A stretch of DNA of 64,000 nt from Sphingobacterium zeae (GCF_030818895.1 NZ_JAUTBA010000001.1:1116001-1180000), one strand, 5' to 3'; positions 43,049 to 53,054 are shown, numbered from the stretch's first letter. The notes: generated by a model from the letters alone, not told the origin. Numbers and translations: made by a program.

Positions 43049-45619
43049 ATGAAGGGTATTGTTCTGTATCGTTTTCTCCTTTTTTTCGGGCTGTTTATTT
43101 TGACCGGTTCGAAATCACTGGGTCAAAATAATCTAGCTGATATCCAGGTATCCATTGACACCCAAAATAAAGAGATTATTCAGATTTTGACAGAGATTCA
43201 TCGAAACTATGGTCTGTCAATGTCGTACGATGAGCAGATTTTCAATAAAAATATCATCTATGGCAGAAATTTCAATAAGGCGAGTCTGGAGGAAGTACTA
43301 CATTATTTGCTGAGGGATTCTAGAATCGGTTTTACAATGATCAATCGGGCATTGATTTTCTATAAGGAAGATAAGGATTTTACCATTAAAGGACGTGTTG
43401 TTGATAGTTTAAGTGGGGAGAGTTTGATCGGTGCGACCTTAATGATCCCTGAGAAGAATAAAAGCAGCCTGAGCAATAAATATGGATTTTATTCACTTAC
43501 GCTTCCGCAAGGAGATTACAGTTGTTTTGTTAGCTATTTGGGTTATAAGACCCGTGCGGTTCGATTGAACTCCCAACTGGAGGATGGCTACGTACTTATT
43601 AAGCTTGCACCTGCGGGTTTGAGCCTAAATGAAGTTGTGGTGGATATAGATTCTTCGTTGATGGTCCAATATACCGGTCATTTTACTGATAAAATTAACT
43701 GGCCTCGAGCGCGCAGAAATGCATTTTATAAAGGTGAGGCCGATATTATGAAGGTTTTACAAATGCAAAATGGTATCAACGGATTGACGGAAGGAGGAAG
43801 TAATTTATTTGTTCGCGGGAGTGGTAAGGATCAGAATTTGATTCTTCTTGATGAGGCGGTGGTCTATAATCCTTCGCATTTATTTGGTTTAACCTCTGTT
43901 TTTAATTCAGATATCTTAAAAAATACGCAAGTGTATAAAGATGCACTTCCTGCAAATTTAGGTGGACGTCTTTCCTCTATTATGGATATGAGCACGAGGG
44001 ATGGTGATGCCAATAATTTCCATGTTTTTGGTGGAGCCAGTTTGCTTGTTACGCGACTGGGAGCAGAGGGACCTTTTATTAAAAAAGGTAAAGGTGCCTT
44101 TATTGCTACTGCACGGACCAGTCTATCCAATGTATTGAATACGGATTATCGCCTGTTCAATGTAAAAGGTAACTATAGCGACTATAACGTCAAATTGAAC
44201 TATACACTTGACAATAGAAATCGTATCTATTTATCTGGGTATTATGGCCAGGATAAAGTTACCTCATCGAATAAAAATACAAATCGCTGGGGCAATTGGA
44301 CCTCAACCTTACGTTGGAACCATGTGCATAGTTCGCGATTGTTTCTAAACCTCTCCGCGATATTCAGCGATTACCATAATAAGTTGGATATCAGTAAGCC
44401 GGAATCTCCGGATAATCAAATCTGGCTGACTCGAATACGTGATCTCAGTTTGAAATCGGATTTCACCTATTTTATGGGTTTAGATCGTACCTTGGATTTT
44501 GGACTTCAGGGGACACTGCATCGTTTTAAACCAGGGGAGATATCTCCTATAAATAGCAATAACGAAGATAATATCTTTAGGGCACAGGCCTATGATTATG
44601 CGGGTTATATTTCTTTCAACTGGAAAGTAGATTCTGCATTTCGCGTTATCATTGGGACCAGGGTAAATGCTTTCTTTAATACGTCTTTTGGACGTTATTA
44701 TCTTCTTGGTACTGGGCAATCAAAACCATTGGCAAATGATGCTGAAAAAAAGAAATCGTATTATGGTTTGGAGCCTCGCCTCTCGCTACAATATAAATTG
44801 GGAGCAGATTATGCATTACGATTGGGTTATAGTCGGAGCTATCAATACTTGCAACTCTTGCAAAATGATGAGCTCGCATTTTCCTCTTTGGAGGCATGGG
44901 TACCCGCGGGTCCAAATATAAAACCGCAGTATGCGGATGTATTTTCTTTTCGTGTCAATAGATTAATGTATAAAGGCAATATTGGGCTGGAAGGCTATTG
45001 GAAGAAAATGGGAAATCAGGTCGAATTGATTGACCATGCACAGCTCATTCTCAATCCTTTTATCGAAACGCAGTTGCGACAGGGAAATGGGCGGGCTTAT
45101 GGACTGGAATTGTCCATCAACCAGCGCTTTGGAGATTTGTCAGCTAGCATACTCTATAGTTGGTCTAGATCTTTTCGAAAGATAAATGGGATCAACAAAG
45201 GGAAGGAATATGTAGCTAACTTTGATATCCCTCACGTGCTTAAGAGTAATTTGTCTTATGACTTGGGACGCAGTGTTCATTTTAGTGCTTTCTATACAAT
45301 TCATACTGGAAGACCTTTAACTTATCCAATTGGATTTATGGAATACGAGGGGATCTACGTACCAGTTTATTCCAGCCGTAATTCTCAGCGTATGCCCACT
45401 TTTAGTCGATTGGATCTGAATTGCTCAGTAGATCTGGAAACTAGTCAACAGCGGCAACGGGGTACACGGCATACATTGAATTTTGGTTTATACAATGTTT
45501 TTAATCAGCGGAATCCGCTTTATTATAGTTTTTCGGAAGATAGTAATGGAAACTTAGCTATCAAAAAAAACTCGTTCTCTGGACGGGTACCATCAATCAG
45601 TTACGCAATGAGATTTTAA
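43049..45619 (+). CDS. TonB-dependent receptor with STN and carboxypeptidase-regulatory domains, locus 2
   Basis: An 856-residue outer-membrane receptor. Signal peptide at ~1-25, STN domain at ~30-106 (QVSIDTQNKEIIQILTEIH), carboxypeptidase-regulatory-like domain at ~113-190 (IKGRVVDSLSGESLIGATL), plug (LQMQNGINGLTEGGSNLFVR, DLILLDEAVVYNPSHLFGL-like NLILLDEAVVYN) and a barrel ending SISYAMRF. It is FecA-like rather than SusC-like and pairs with a DUF4249 lipoprotein, as is common in Bacteroidota. The STN domain makes it the probable signal receiver for the ECF/FecR pair. The ligand is unknown; siderophores and peptides are both possible. Confidence 0.92.
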   Translation: MKGIVLYRFLLFFGLFILTGSKSLGQNNLADIQVSIDTQNKEIIQILTEIHRNYGLSMSYDEQIFNKNIIYGRNFNKASLEEVLHYLLRDSRIGFTMINRALIFYKEDKDFTIKGRVVDSLSGESLIGATLMIPEKNKSSLSNKYGFYSLTLPQGDYSCFVSYLGYKTRAVRLNSQLEDGYVLIKLAPAGLSLNEVVVDIDSSLMVQYTGHFTDKINWPRARRNAFYKGEADIMKVLQMQNGINGLTEGGSNLFVRGSGKDQNLILLDEAVVYNPSHLFGLTSVFNSDILKNTQVYKDALPANLGGRLSSIMDMSTRDGDANNFHVFGGASLLVTRLGAEGPFIKKGKGAFIATARTSLSNVLNTDYRLFNVKGNYSDYNVKLNYTLDNRNRIYLSGYYGQDKVTSSNKNTNRWGNWTSTLRWNHVHSSRLFLNLSAIFSDYHNKLDISKPESPDNQIWLTRIRDLSLKSDFTYFMGLDRTLDFGLQGTLHRFKPGEISPINSNNEDNIFRAQAYDYAGYISFNWKVDSAFRVIIGTRVNAFFNTSFGRYYLLGTGQSKPLANDAEKKKSYYGLEPRLSLQYKLGADYALRLGYSRSYQYLQLLQNDELAFSSLEAWVPAGPNIKPQYADVFSFRVNRLMYKGNIGLEGYWKKMGNQVELIDHAQLILNPFIETQLRQGNGRAYGLELSINQRFGDLSASILYSWSRSFRKINGINKGKEYVANFDIPHVLKSNLSYDLGRSVHFSAFYTIHTGRPLTYPIGFMEYEGIYVPVYSSRNSQRMPTFSRLDLNCSVDLETSQQRQRGTRHTLNFGLYNVFNQRNPLYYSFSEDSNGNLAIKKNSFSGRVPSISYAMRF

Positions 45620-45620
45620 T

Positions 45621-46439
45621 ATGAGAATATTTTTGATTTTTATCGGTTGTTGCCTGCTACTTTCTTGCAAGAAATCAGAGGTGGATACAGGACAGTCCTA
45701 TGATATGATCGTCGAAGGTGGGATCAATACGATGTATAAAGAACAGTATATTCAATTGAAAAAATTAGATGGATTGCATTCAAATGGGATGACTGTCGGG
45801 GTTTCTGGTGCTACAGTGCAGATCGTTAATGGACCAAATACAATCGAATTCGAAGAATTGGGAGAAGGGCTCTATATGGGTGAGCTATTTAACTTGAAGG
45901 ATACAGTCGGAAATATCTTTCAGTTACGGATAGCATTGAATGGTAAACTGTATGAAGCACAGGACCAATTGGTGCCAACTGTCCCTATTGAAAAGGCGTT
46001 TTTGCCAGTTGAAAAGAGAGGCATAAATAACAGTTGGGAAGTTAAAGTCAGCAAACATCTATTTGGTATGAAAACTTCCAATAAATGGTTGATTATACCT
46101 CAGAAAGATTTTTCAAATGAAGATATCTCTACCTTCCGGTTACCGTTTAGTTATAGCTATCGCTTAGGAGCCCCTAATGTACTCAATACATTGCTTGGAC
46201 GTACCTATAATTACGAGATGTCAAAAAAGGATAGTCTGATGGTGTTTAAGCTTTCTGTGTCACCACGCTATGCACGATTCCTTTACAACCTCTTTCAGGA
46301 GACGGAATGGAAGGGCCTATTGTCTGCGGTTCCTGCAAATGTGGAAGGAAATGTTTCAGGTAATACGCTTGGCTTTTTCTATGTTATGGACGGCGTTTAT
46401 AAGACGATCCCGATAAAAGATATTAGAAACAGCAAATAA
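45621..46439 (+). CDS. DUF4249 lipoprotein, locus 2
   Basis: A 272-residue lipoprotein. The signal MRIFLIFIGCCLLLSC has a lipobox with Cys16, and the mature part starts KKSEVDTGQSYDMIVEGG, typical of DUF4249. Such proteins are nearly always encoded next to a STN/carboxypeptidase-regulatory TonB receptor and are thought to be surface partners of it, by analogy with SusD. It begins 1 bp after the receptor gene stop, so it is co-translated with it. Confidence 0.85.
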   Translation: MRIFLIFIGCCLLLSCKKSEVDTGQSYDMIVEGGINTMYKEQYIQLKKLDGLHSNGMTVGVSGATVQIVNGPNTIEFEELGEGLYMGELFNLKDTVGNIFQLRIALNGKLYEAQDQLVPTVPIEKAFLPVEKRGINNSWEVKVSKHLFGMKTSNKWLIIPQKDFSNEDISTFRLPFSYSYRLGAPNVLNTLLGRTYNYEMSKKDSLMVFKLSVSPRYARFLYNLFQETEWKGLLSAVPANVEGNVSGNTLGFFYVMDGVYKTIPIKDIRNSK

Positions 46440-46470
46440 TTTTATATACCCAATTTATCATTTTACAACA

Positions 46471-47166
46471 ATGAAAACTGAACAATTTAGAGCGGTCACG
46501 CTACTTATGCTTTTGTTTTTCTGCTTATGTTTGAGTGGATTTATCCAGGCAGGCAATCTTCCTAACTATGTAATACCACTTAAGGATAACACGAATAAAC
46601 AGAAAACCATGCTGGTATTTATCACAGGGGATGGTGGCTATAATGATTTTAGCAAGAGTTTACTTGCTTATTTTACACAGGAGGGATATCCCCGGCTGGT
46701 GATTGATGCTAAAAAATATTTTTGGAAGAAGAAAGATCCACAGGAAGCGGGGCTGGATTTTGAACGGTATATAGATCATTTCAAAAAGGAATGGAACTGC
46801 GATCAGATCTATATTATCGGTCATTCATTTTCGGCGGGTGTGTTACCTTTTGTCCTCAGTAATTTTTCAGATCCGTTAAAAAAAACGATCCGGCATGTGA
46901 CTTTTTTATCACCGGATCAGTATGCAAGTTTTGAGGTAACAATTTCGACCATGCTCAACTGGAAGCAGAAAGCAAATGGCTATGATGTGCTCGCTGAAAT
47001 TATGAAACTAAGGCAATTTCCGGCTACTTATGTGTTTTGTCGTGAGGGAGAGGAAGATCTTGTGAGAATGTATCGAAACGCGGGACTAAAAGTCGATGTA
47101 TTGGCCGGACCACATAACTACAATCGCGATTTTAAAACAATATACAATACGATTCGATTAAGATAA
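46471..47166 (+). CDS. AcvB/VirJ-family alpha/beta hydrolase (predicted aminoacyl-phosphatidylglycerol hydrolase)
   Basis: A 231-residue secreted protein with a signal peptide (~1-27). The VirJ-type motif FITGDGGYNDFSKSLL (~50-65) is followed by the nucleophile elbow IIGHSFSAGVLPFVLS with Ser119, the acidic segment CREGEEDLVR and the catalytic His215 in GPHNYN. In Agrobacterium, AcvB is a periplasmic enzyme that hydrolyses lysyl-phosphatidylglycerol, made by the MprF homologue LpiA. Here an MprF-like gene lies two genes downstream, supporting the same function. It starts 31 bp after the DUF4249 gene, and a terminator-like hairpin follows it. Confidence 0.85.
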   Translation: MKTEQFRAVTLLMLLFFCLCLSGFIQAGNLPNYVIPLKDNTNKQKTMLVFITGDGGYNDFSKSLLAYFTQEGYPRLVIDAKKYFWKKKDPQEAGLDFERYIDHFKKEWNCDQIYIIGHSFSAGVLPFVLSNFSDPLKKTIRHVTFLSPDQYASFEVTISTMLNWKQKANGYDVLAEIMKLRQFPATYVFCREGEEDLVRMYRNAGLKVDVLAGPHNYNRDFKTIYNTIRLR

Positions 47167-47191
47167 GATTCTTATTAGGACTTTTTTAGAT

Positions 47192-47232
47192 AAACCTTGT
47201 CATCTTATTGAATTTAGATGCAAGGTTTTTTT
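47192..47232 (+). terminator. Terminator or attenuator between virJ-like and DUF5686 genes
   Basis: AAACCTTG (47192-47199) and CATCT (47201-47205) pair with AGATG and CAAGGTTT (47216-47228), with one bulged T and a 10-nt loop, followed by TTTT just before the ATG at 47233. It could let the lipid-modifying genes downstream be expressed at a different level. Confidence 0.6.
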
Positions 47233-49737
47233 ATGCGATATCGTTTTTTATTGTTTTTAGTGTTCTTTACTTCTCGAATATTTGGACAAGGAGCTTCACT
47301 GACAGGTATTGTCCTGGACGCTACAACCGAAAAACCAATCCAAGGTGTAACAGTAAAGCTTTCCAATACCACAAAATCTGTTGGTACAAACAAAGAGGGA
47401 CAGTTTTCAATGTCTTCTATGCCTGATAACTGGACGTTGATATTCAGCGCCGTCGGTTACAAAAAACAGCTATTCCCGATGAGCGTTGCACAAGGAAAGA
47501 AAGTGCTTATCATCCGATTGGAAGATGAGCAACAAAGCTTGGATGAGGTTGTCGTACTTGCACCCAAGAGAAAAAAATACTCAAATAAACATAATCCAAC
47601 GGTGGATTTGATCCATAAAGTGATCGAAAGGCGCGATGAAAATAATGCTTTGAATGCAGCCATTGGCAACTACCGAGAATACGAGAAGCTTTCCATGTCG
47701 CTCGCTATCCAGAATCAAAAAGTAGATAAATCCCGTTTATTGAAACGTTTTGTTTTTTTAAAACAGGGTATGGATACTTTGAAATATCCCGGTAGATCAT
47801 TGGTGCCAATATTTATGGACGAAAAAATCGGACAGCGCCAATTGGATAAGGCCAAGGGAAATACGTTTGTATTATTGGGGGAGAACCAATCACGTGTAGA
47901 CCAATATCTGGATGAAGATGGTATTGATGAATACCTGGATAAGATCTACGGCGAAACAAATATCTATGATACGGATGTGTCCATAGGAAATAGACGCTTT
48001 TTAAGCCCCATCGCCACACTGGGGCCATCCTTTTATAAATATTATCTGGTCGATACATTAAAAGAGAAAAAACCATGGCATGTTAAAATTAGGGTAGAGC
48101 CACGGAATAGGGAAGATGCGTTGTTTTCGGGTTACATTTATATTCGGTTGGATGGTACCTATGCGTTAGACCAAGCTGAACTATCTATCAATGAGGCAAC
48201 GAATATCAATTGGGTACGAAGCCTAAATATTGAGTTAAATTATGTAGAAGATAAGGCTCACCGTTTTTTTCTCAGTAGAGGTGTGCTTCGGATAGATCTA
48301 GGGATTTTTAAGGATGGCATGGGATTGTTTGGTGAGAAAGTAACCAATCGTTCTGTGCTGGATTCTCTACAACTATCATTGAATGTAAAGGGTGTAACCG
48401 GTCGGGGGGCTGAGAACCCCAATGCGATCAATTGGGAACAGACAAGACCCGAAAAGCTAAGTAAACTGGAACAGCAGGCTTTTACCAATATTGACAGTTT
48501 AAAACAATCAAAGTCTTTTAAAAACCTGATGGCTTTAGGATCTTTTATCATGTCGGGCTACTATGGTCGTGGTGTGATTGAGATTGGATCTGTTCCTTCA
48601 TTTTACAGTTTTAATCCAATAGAGGGTAGCCGGTTTAAATTTGGGGGCAATACAACTGATGCATTTAGTAAAACCTTGCTATTGGAGGGGTATGCAGCAT
48701 ACGGTACCAGAGATAGGCAATGGAAATATAATCTGGGTGCAACCTATTCTTTTAATAAGCAATCCGTGTATAAGTTCCCGGTCAAACTGCTTAGTGTAAA
48801 AGTGAATAAGGAAGTTCAGGTACCGGGGCAGGATTTTAATTTTATTGACAATGATAATTTTCTGCTTTCTTTTAGACGGGGTGAAAATGATAAGATGTTT
48901 TATCTGCAACGGAGACAGGTGGAATACTTTCAGGAATTTGAAAACCATCTTTCGTTTAAACTGGGTTTCTTCAATCAGATTTTAAGTCCTGCGGGGATTC
49001 TCAAGTTTGACCATAGCGCATTCAGACGGAGTCGTGACAACGAGTTGTGGACCTCAGCTTTTACGGGGGAGTTACGTTGGGCTCCTGAGGAAAAAATCTA
49101 TCAGGGAAAACGCTATAGACGTATCATTAATACAGGAAAACCTGTTTTTACATTGGCGGCACAGATAGGTGTGAAGGGCGTTTTGGGCGGAGATTATAAT
49201 TATCAGCGTTTCATCTTTAGCGCGAATAAGCGATTCTATGGATCACAATTTGGTTTTACGGATGCTGTATTCGAGTCTGGTATACAGTTTGGCAAAGTTC
49301 CCTATCCACTCATGATTATCCACCGTGCAAACCAGACTTATTCCTATCAGTTGAACTCGTATAATTTGATGAATTCCATGGAATTTATGAGTGATAAATA
49401 TACATCGCTGTTGCTGCAGCATTCTTTCAATGGTTTTTTTCTGAATAAGATCCCATTCCTTAAGAAGTTGGATCTTCGTGAAATCGCTTCGGTAAAAGTG
49501 CTCTACGGTAAAGTAGATGCATCCAATCGCTATACCAAAAACTTTGATACAACTCCTAAGCATCCCAGCGAACCGCAGTTATTTTCGCTCAATCGTGGGG
49601 CTTATGTGGAAGGTAGCGTCGGGCTGAGTAATATCTTCAAGATCCTGCGTATAGATCTGGTTCGTCGTTTTACCTATCTGGACAATCCGGGGGTATCGCC
49701 CTGGGGTGTACGGGCGAAAATTGGTGTCGATTTTTAA
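47233..49737 (+). CDS. DUF5686 outer-membrane protein with carboxypeptidase-regulatory domain
   Basis: An 834-residue protein. Signal peptide MRYRFLLFLVFFTSRIFG, then a carboxypeptidase-regulatory-like domain (~20-105: TGIVLDATTEKPIQGVTVKL, then DEVVVLAPKRKKYSNKHNPT), then the large DUF5686 region, rich in aromatic and polar alternation and ending in GVRAKIGVDF, as expected for a beta-barrel. DUF5686 is widespread in Bacteroidota, with no known function. I chose ATG 47233 because the upstream ATG at 47218 lies inside the terminator hairpin. It sits between the VirJ-like and MprF-like genes, so a link to envelope lipid handling is inferred. Confidence 0.85.
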   Translation: MRYRFLLFLVFFTSRIFGQGASLTGIVLDATTEKPIQGVTVKLSNTTKSVGTNKEGQFSMSSMPDNWTLIFSAVGYKKQLFPMSVAQGKKVLIIRLEDEQQSLDEVVVLAPKRKKYSNKHNPTVDLIHKVIERRDENNALNAAIGNYREYEKLSMSLAIQNQKVDKSRLLKRFVFLKQGMDTLKYPGRSLVPIFMDEKIGQRQLDKAKGNTFVLLGENQSRVDQYLDEDGIDEYLDKIYGETNIYDTDVSIGNRRFLSPIATLGPSFYKYYLVDTLKEKKPWHVKIRVEPRNREDALFSGYIYIRLDGTYALDQAELSINEATNINWVRSLNIELNYVEDKAHRFFLSRGVLRIDLGIFKDGMGLFGEKVTNRSVLDSLQLSLNVKGVTGRGAENPNAINWEQTRPEKLSKLEQQAFTNIDSLKQSKSFKNLMALGSFIMSGYYGRGVIEIGSVPSFYSFNPIEGSRFKFGGNTTDAFSKTLLLEGYAAYGTRDRQWKYNLGATYSFNKQSVYKFPVKLLSVKVNKEVQVPGQDFNFIDNDNFLLSFRRGENDKMFYLQRRQVEYFQEFENHLSFKLGFFNQILSPAGILKFDHSAFRRSRDNELWTSAFTGELRWAPEEKIYQGKRYRRIINTGKPVFTLAAQIGVKGVLGGDYNYQRFIFSANKRFYGSQFGFTDAVFESGIQFGKVPYPLMIIHRANQTYSYQLNSYNLMNSMEFMSDKYTSLLLQHSFNGFFLNKIPFLKKLDLREIASVKVLYGKVDASNRYTKNFDTTPKHPSEPQLFSLNRGAYVEGSVGLSNIFKILRIDLVRRFTYLDNPGVSPWGVRAKIGVDF

Positions 49738-49819
49738 ATTGTAAAAATGTATTGGGACTATTTACAAGAAATGGTGTCATTACATAAATAGCAGTAAGAA
49801 AAAACAGTAGCGCAGTAGC

Positions 49820-52393
49820 ATGATGAAGAACAAAATGTTGATCTGGAAATCCTTTCTGGGACTATTAATGATCTTTGGAGCCTTATACTTTTTTGCCAAT
49901 CAACGGCAGGAACTTTCCTCTTCTTTACAGCTTATCCAATCAAGCTCCTTATTTTGGATCGCGGTAGGTATGGTGATTTCTTTAGCCTATATCGCTATGC
50001 AGGGGTTGGTTTACGTCTATAGTTTCAAATCTTTGCGACAAAAACTTTCACTTGGTGGGGCTACTCGCTTGTTTCTGAAAAGAAACTTTATTAGTGTATT
50101 CTTGCCTGCCGGTGGATTTACTTCCTTAGCATTTTTCAAGAAGGAGGTCAATCAAGAAGGGATCTCTGATTCGAGTTCCAATCTTGCCTCAGTGATTTAT
50201 GCAGTTATTAGCTTGGTTTCTCTCTTTATACTTTGCCTCGTAGTCTTTCTTTTTATAGGAATCGCTGGGCTCGATCTGCAATTGGTTGGGATAATGCTCG
50301 CTTTTACGGCCTTGTTGATTGCCTTTGGATGGTATTGCCGCTCATTTTATCAGCAGGGGCAAGCATTTCATTTAACTGTACGCTATTTTCCTTCGGTAGC
50401 GACAATCTGGGAAGAACTCAATGAAAATGGTGTAGACTTTAAAGCTGTTTTTCAAAGTTTACTCTGGGCAACAGCGATTGAATTTGTGGGCATCTTGCAT
50501 ATATACATTGCCATGCTTGCGCTCGGTTTTGACACTTCCTTGTCGGCTTGTACCGTGACCTATGCTGTGGGAACATTGGTTTATTGTTTTTCTCCACTGA
50601 TGAAGGGTGTAGGGCTAATTGAAGTTTCCATGGTCGTAGTTTTGTGCAGCTTTGGCTACACCGAAGAGCAGGCTATTTCAATCTCATTGTTATACCGTCT
50701 ATTTGAGTTTTGGGGGCCGCTTGCATTGGGTGGAATGAGCTTCTTCGTTAATAAAAACAATATTTTCGTACGGATACTTCCTTCGGTCTTTATTTTTGCG
50801 ATGGGTATCATCAATATTATTTCGGTGTTGACACCCGCAATTCATAGCCGGATTGCTGTTCTCAAACAGTTTATATCCTATGATGCGCTCAACTTTTCCA
50901 ATGCTGCAGTACTGTTTTTTGGCATTTTGCTGGTTATGTGTTCGGGATTTTTACTGAAAGGCCTGCGTACGGCCTGGTACGCTGCGGTTGCATTGTGTTC
51001 ACTTTCCATTGTTGCTAATCTATCCAAAGGACTTGATTTTGAAGAAGCCTGGTTTGCCTTTCTGGTATTGCTGATGTTGCTTTATTCATCGCGACATTAT
51101 TTTGTACAGAGCAACCGCAAACTGACGATGCCTAATCTAGGTTTGGTTTTATGGCCTATTGGCGTTGTGTTGCTCTATGGGATCATTGGATTTTACTTCC
51201 TTAACGCTAGGCATTTCAATATGGATTTTACGATCGTAAATGCGGTAGCTAGTACATTACACAGTTTTGTACTATTGAATGGAGATGTAGCCGAACCGCA
51301 GACTGCTATTGGTCAATATTTTTTGTATTCTATTAACTTTTTCAGTGTAGTTAGTCTTTCCGCATTATTTTATTGGCTGGTCAATCCCTGTCAATCAGCT
51401 GTAGTCGAGATGGAAGGAAAAATAGAACTTGCTCAAAAGTTGCTTGAACGTTATGGTAAATCTCCCGTAGACTATTTTAAGACCTATGGTGACAAAGAGA
51501 TTTTTCTGAATGATGAAGAAACAGGGTTTATAGCCTACAAAAAATGTTATGGTTTTGCCATTGTCCTAGAGGGACCAGTCTGTGAGGATAGAGAGTCTGT
51601 GATAAAAGAACTAATTAATTCCTTTGAGCGGTACTGTCGTCGATCGAGTTTAAAAACAGCATATTATCGTGTCGATGGGAAATACTTAAGAATTTTCAAA
51701 CAGCTAGGGAAGAAATCATTTTTAATCGGCGAGGAAGCTATTGTAAATGTAGACAGCTTTTCATTGGAAGGCAAGAAACGAAAGTCATTGCGGAATGCGG
51801 TAAATAGTATTGAAAAGAAGGGATTTGTATCCAATTTATATCGCGCTCCTTTATCAAATGGTTTGCTGCAGAAATTGCAGGTTGTTTCAGACCATTGGCT
51901 GAGGGATATGAAACGTTCGGAGCGTGTTTTCTCACAGGGGATGTTTGATCTTGGAAAGATTAAAAATAGCCATGTAATTACATTGGAAGACAACGAAGGT
52001 CGGATTTTGGCATTTCTGAATATCATTCCCAACTATGCTCCAGATGAAGCGACTTATGATCTGATACGCAAATTGCAGGATGCCCCAGGAGGGAATATGG
52101 ATGTGTTAATTATCCGTTTTTTGGATTATTGTAAAGAAGAAGGCTATTCCTATTTGAATATGGGTTTGGCTCCTTTTTCGGGATTCGACAAGAAGAAAGG
52201 GCTTGTAGAACGTCTTATCAACTTCTTATATGAGAATAATACATACTTCCGTCAACCCAAAGGTTTGAGGGAATTTAAGGAAAAATTCGACCCCTGTTGG
52301 GTGGAGAAGTTTGTGGTTTATTCACATGATCTGGATTTGATAACAGTGCCTTTGGTGATTGATAAGGCTATGAAATCAACTGCCGTGAAGTGA
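49820..52393 (+). CDS. MprF-like bifunctional aminoacyl-phosphatidylglycerol synthase/flippase
   Basis: An 857-residue protein of full MprF length. About 12-14 hydrophobic helices (residues ~10-525) form the flippase part, seen in FISVFLPAGGFTSLAFFKKE and KGVGLIEVSMVVVLCS. Residues ~535-850 form the cytoplasmic DUF2156 synthase domain, with EGPVCEDRESV, VDSFSLEGKKRKSLRNAVNS, FDLGKIKNSHVIT, LNMGLAPFSG and KGLREFKEKFDPCW. MprF transfers lysine (sometimes alanine) from charged tRNA to phosphatidylglycerol and flips it out, lowering the negative surface charge and resistance to cationic peptides. Which amino acid is used cannot be told here. It is the last gene of locus 2, with the VirJ-type hydrolase nearby. 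Confidence 0.92.
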   Translation: MMKNKMLIWKSFLGLLMIFGALYFFANQRQELSSSLQLIQSSSLFWIAVGMVISLAYIAMQGLVYVYSFKSLRQKLSLGGATRLFLKRNFISVFLPAGGFTSLAFFKKEVNQEGISDSSSNLASVIYAVISLVSLFILCLVVFLFIGIAGLDLQLVGIMLAFTALLIAFGWYCRSFYQQGQAFHLTVRYFPSVATIWEELNENGVDFKAVFQSLLWATAIEFVGILHIYIAMLALGFDTSLSACTVTYAVGTLVYCFSPLMKGVGLIEVSMVVVLCSFGYTEEQAISISLLYRLFEFWGPLALGGMSFFVNKNNIFVRILPSVFIFAMGIINIISVLTPAIHSRIAVLKQFISYDALNFSNAAVLFFGILLVMCSGFLLKGLRTAWYAAVALCSLSIVANLSKGLDFEEAWFAFLVLLMLLYSSRHYFVQSNRKLTMPNLGLVLWPIGVVLLYGIIGFYFLNARHFNMDFTIVNAVASTLHSFVLLNGDVAEPQTAIGQYFLYSINFFSVVSLSALFYWLVNPCQSAVVEMEGKIELAQKLLERYGKSPVDYFKTYGDKEIFLNDEETGFIAYKKCYGFAIVLEGPVCEDRESVIKELINSFERYCRRSSLKTAYYRVDGKYLRIFKQLGKKSFLIGEEAIVNVDSFSLEGKKRKSLRNAVNSIEKKGFVSNLYRAPLSNGLLQKLQVVSDHWLRDMKRSERVFSQGMFDLGKIKNSHVITLEDNEGRILAFLNIIPNYAPDEATYDLIRKLQDAPGGNMDVLIIRFLDYCKEEGYSYLNMGLAPFSGFDKKKGLVERLINFLYENNTYFRQPKGLREFKEKFDPCWVEKFVVYSHDLDLITVPLVIDKAMKSTAVK

Positions 52394-52436
52394 TAAGACG
52401 ATTGTCAATTGACCAATTTGTTCTTTGAATAGAATT

Positions 52437-52928
52437 TTAATCAATGATCTGTACAAGATCGGCACAATTGCCACTGAGCATTTGAAAGGTAAAACCAGTA
52501 TCGAGTTTAATCTCCGCAAATGATGAAGTACGGAGGTAGGCTGACTTTCTGGTTAGAAATTCAACCAGGTCGGTCAATGTTGGATTGTGGCCAAAGAGTA
52601 AGACATGATCAATATGATCTGGGATGGTATTGATGACGGAAAGTAAGTGTTTGTAGGTGCATTCATAAATAGATTCTTCAATTTGAATATCAAAAGAAGG
52701 AGATCCCATTACATCCAAAAAAACACGGGCGGTCTGTAAGGCTCTATTGGCAGGAGAACTGATAACGACACTATTTTCATTGAGTGTCAGTTTAGCTGTC
52801 AGCTTCTCCGCGACCTGTTTTGCATGTTGTATGCCTTCGGATGTCAATGCACGATCAAAGTCATTTATCCCGGGAATAGTTTCGGCTTTGGCGTGTCGGA
52901 TGATATAAAGTTTTTTACTGTTGTCCAT
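52437..52928 (-). CDS. SixA-like histidine phosphatase
   Basis: A 163-residue protein of the histidine phosphatase (phosphoglycerate-mutase-like) family, SixA type. The catalytic motif is IIRHAKAE near residues 9-16, with LTSEGIQHAKQVAEKL, and the second histidine in LLFGHNPTLTDLVEFL. SixA removes phosphate from phosphohistidine in signalling or PTS proteins. I chose ATG 52928 (MDNSKKLYIIRH) over the longer frame start at 52973. It is convergent with the MprF-like gene and divergent from the polysaccharide cluster. Confidence 0.9.
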   Translation of the reverse strand: MDNSKKLYIIRHAKAETIPGINDFDRALTSEGIQHAKQVAEKLTAKLTLNENSVVISSPANRALQTARVFLDVMGSPSFDIQIEESIYECTYKHLLSVINTIPDHIDHVLLFGHNPTLTDLVEFLTRKSAYLRTSSFAEIKLDTGFTFQMLSGNCADLVQIID

Positions 52929-53054
52929 GATTAAAATTTTTGATTCAATACTATTAACGCTTTTGTTCTGCATTTCATTGTGTTTGATAAGAGAGCGGTG
53001 ATTGCATATGAAGACAAATAATAATAAACGAAGTTTTGAAAAAGTACATAATTT

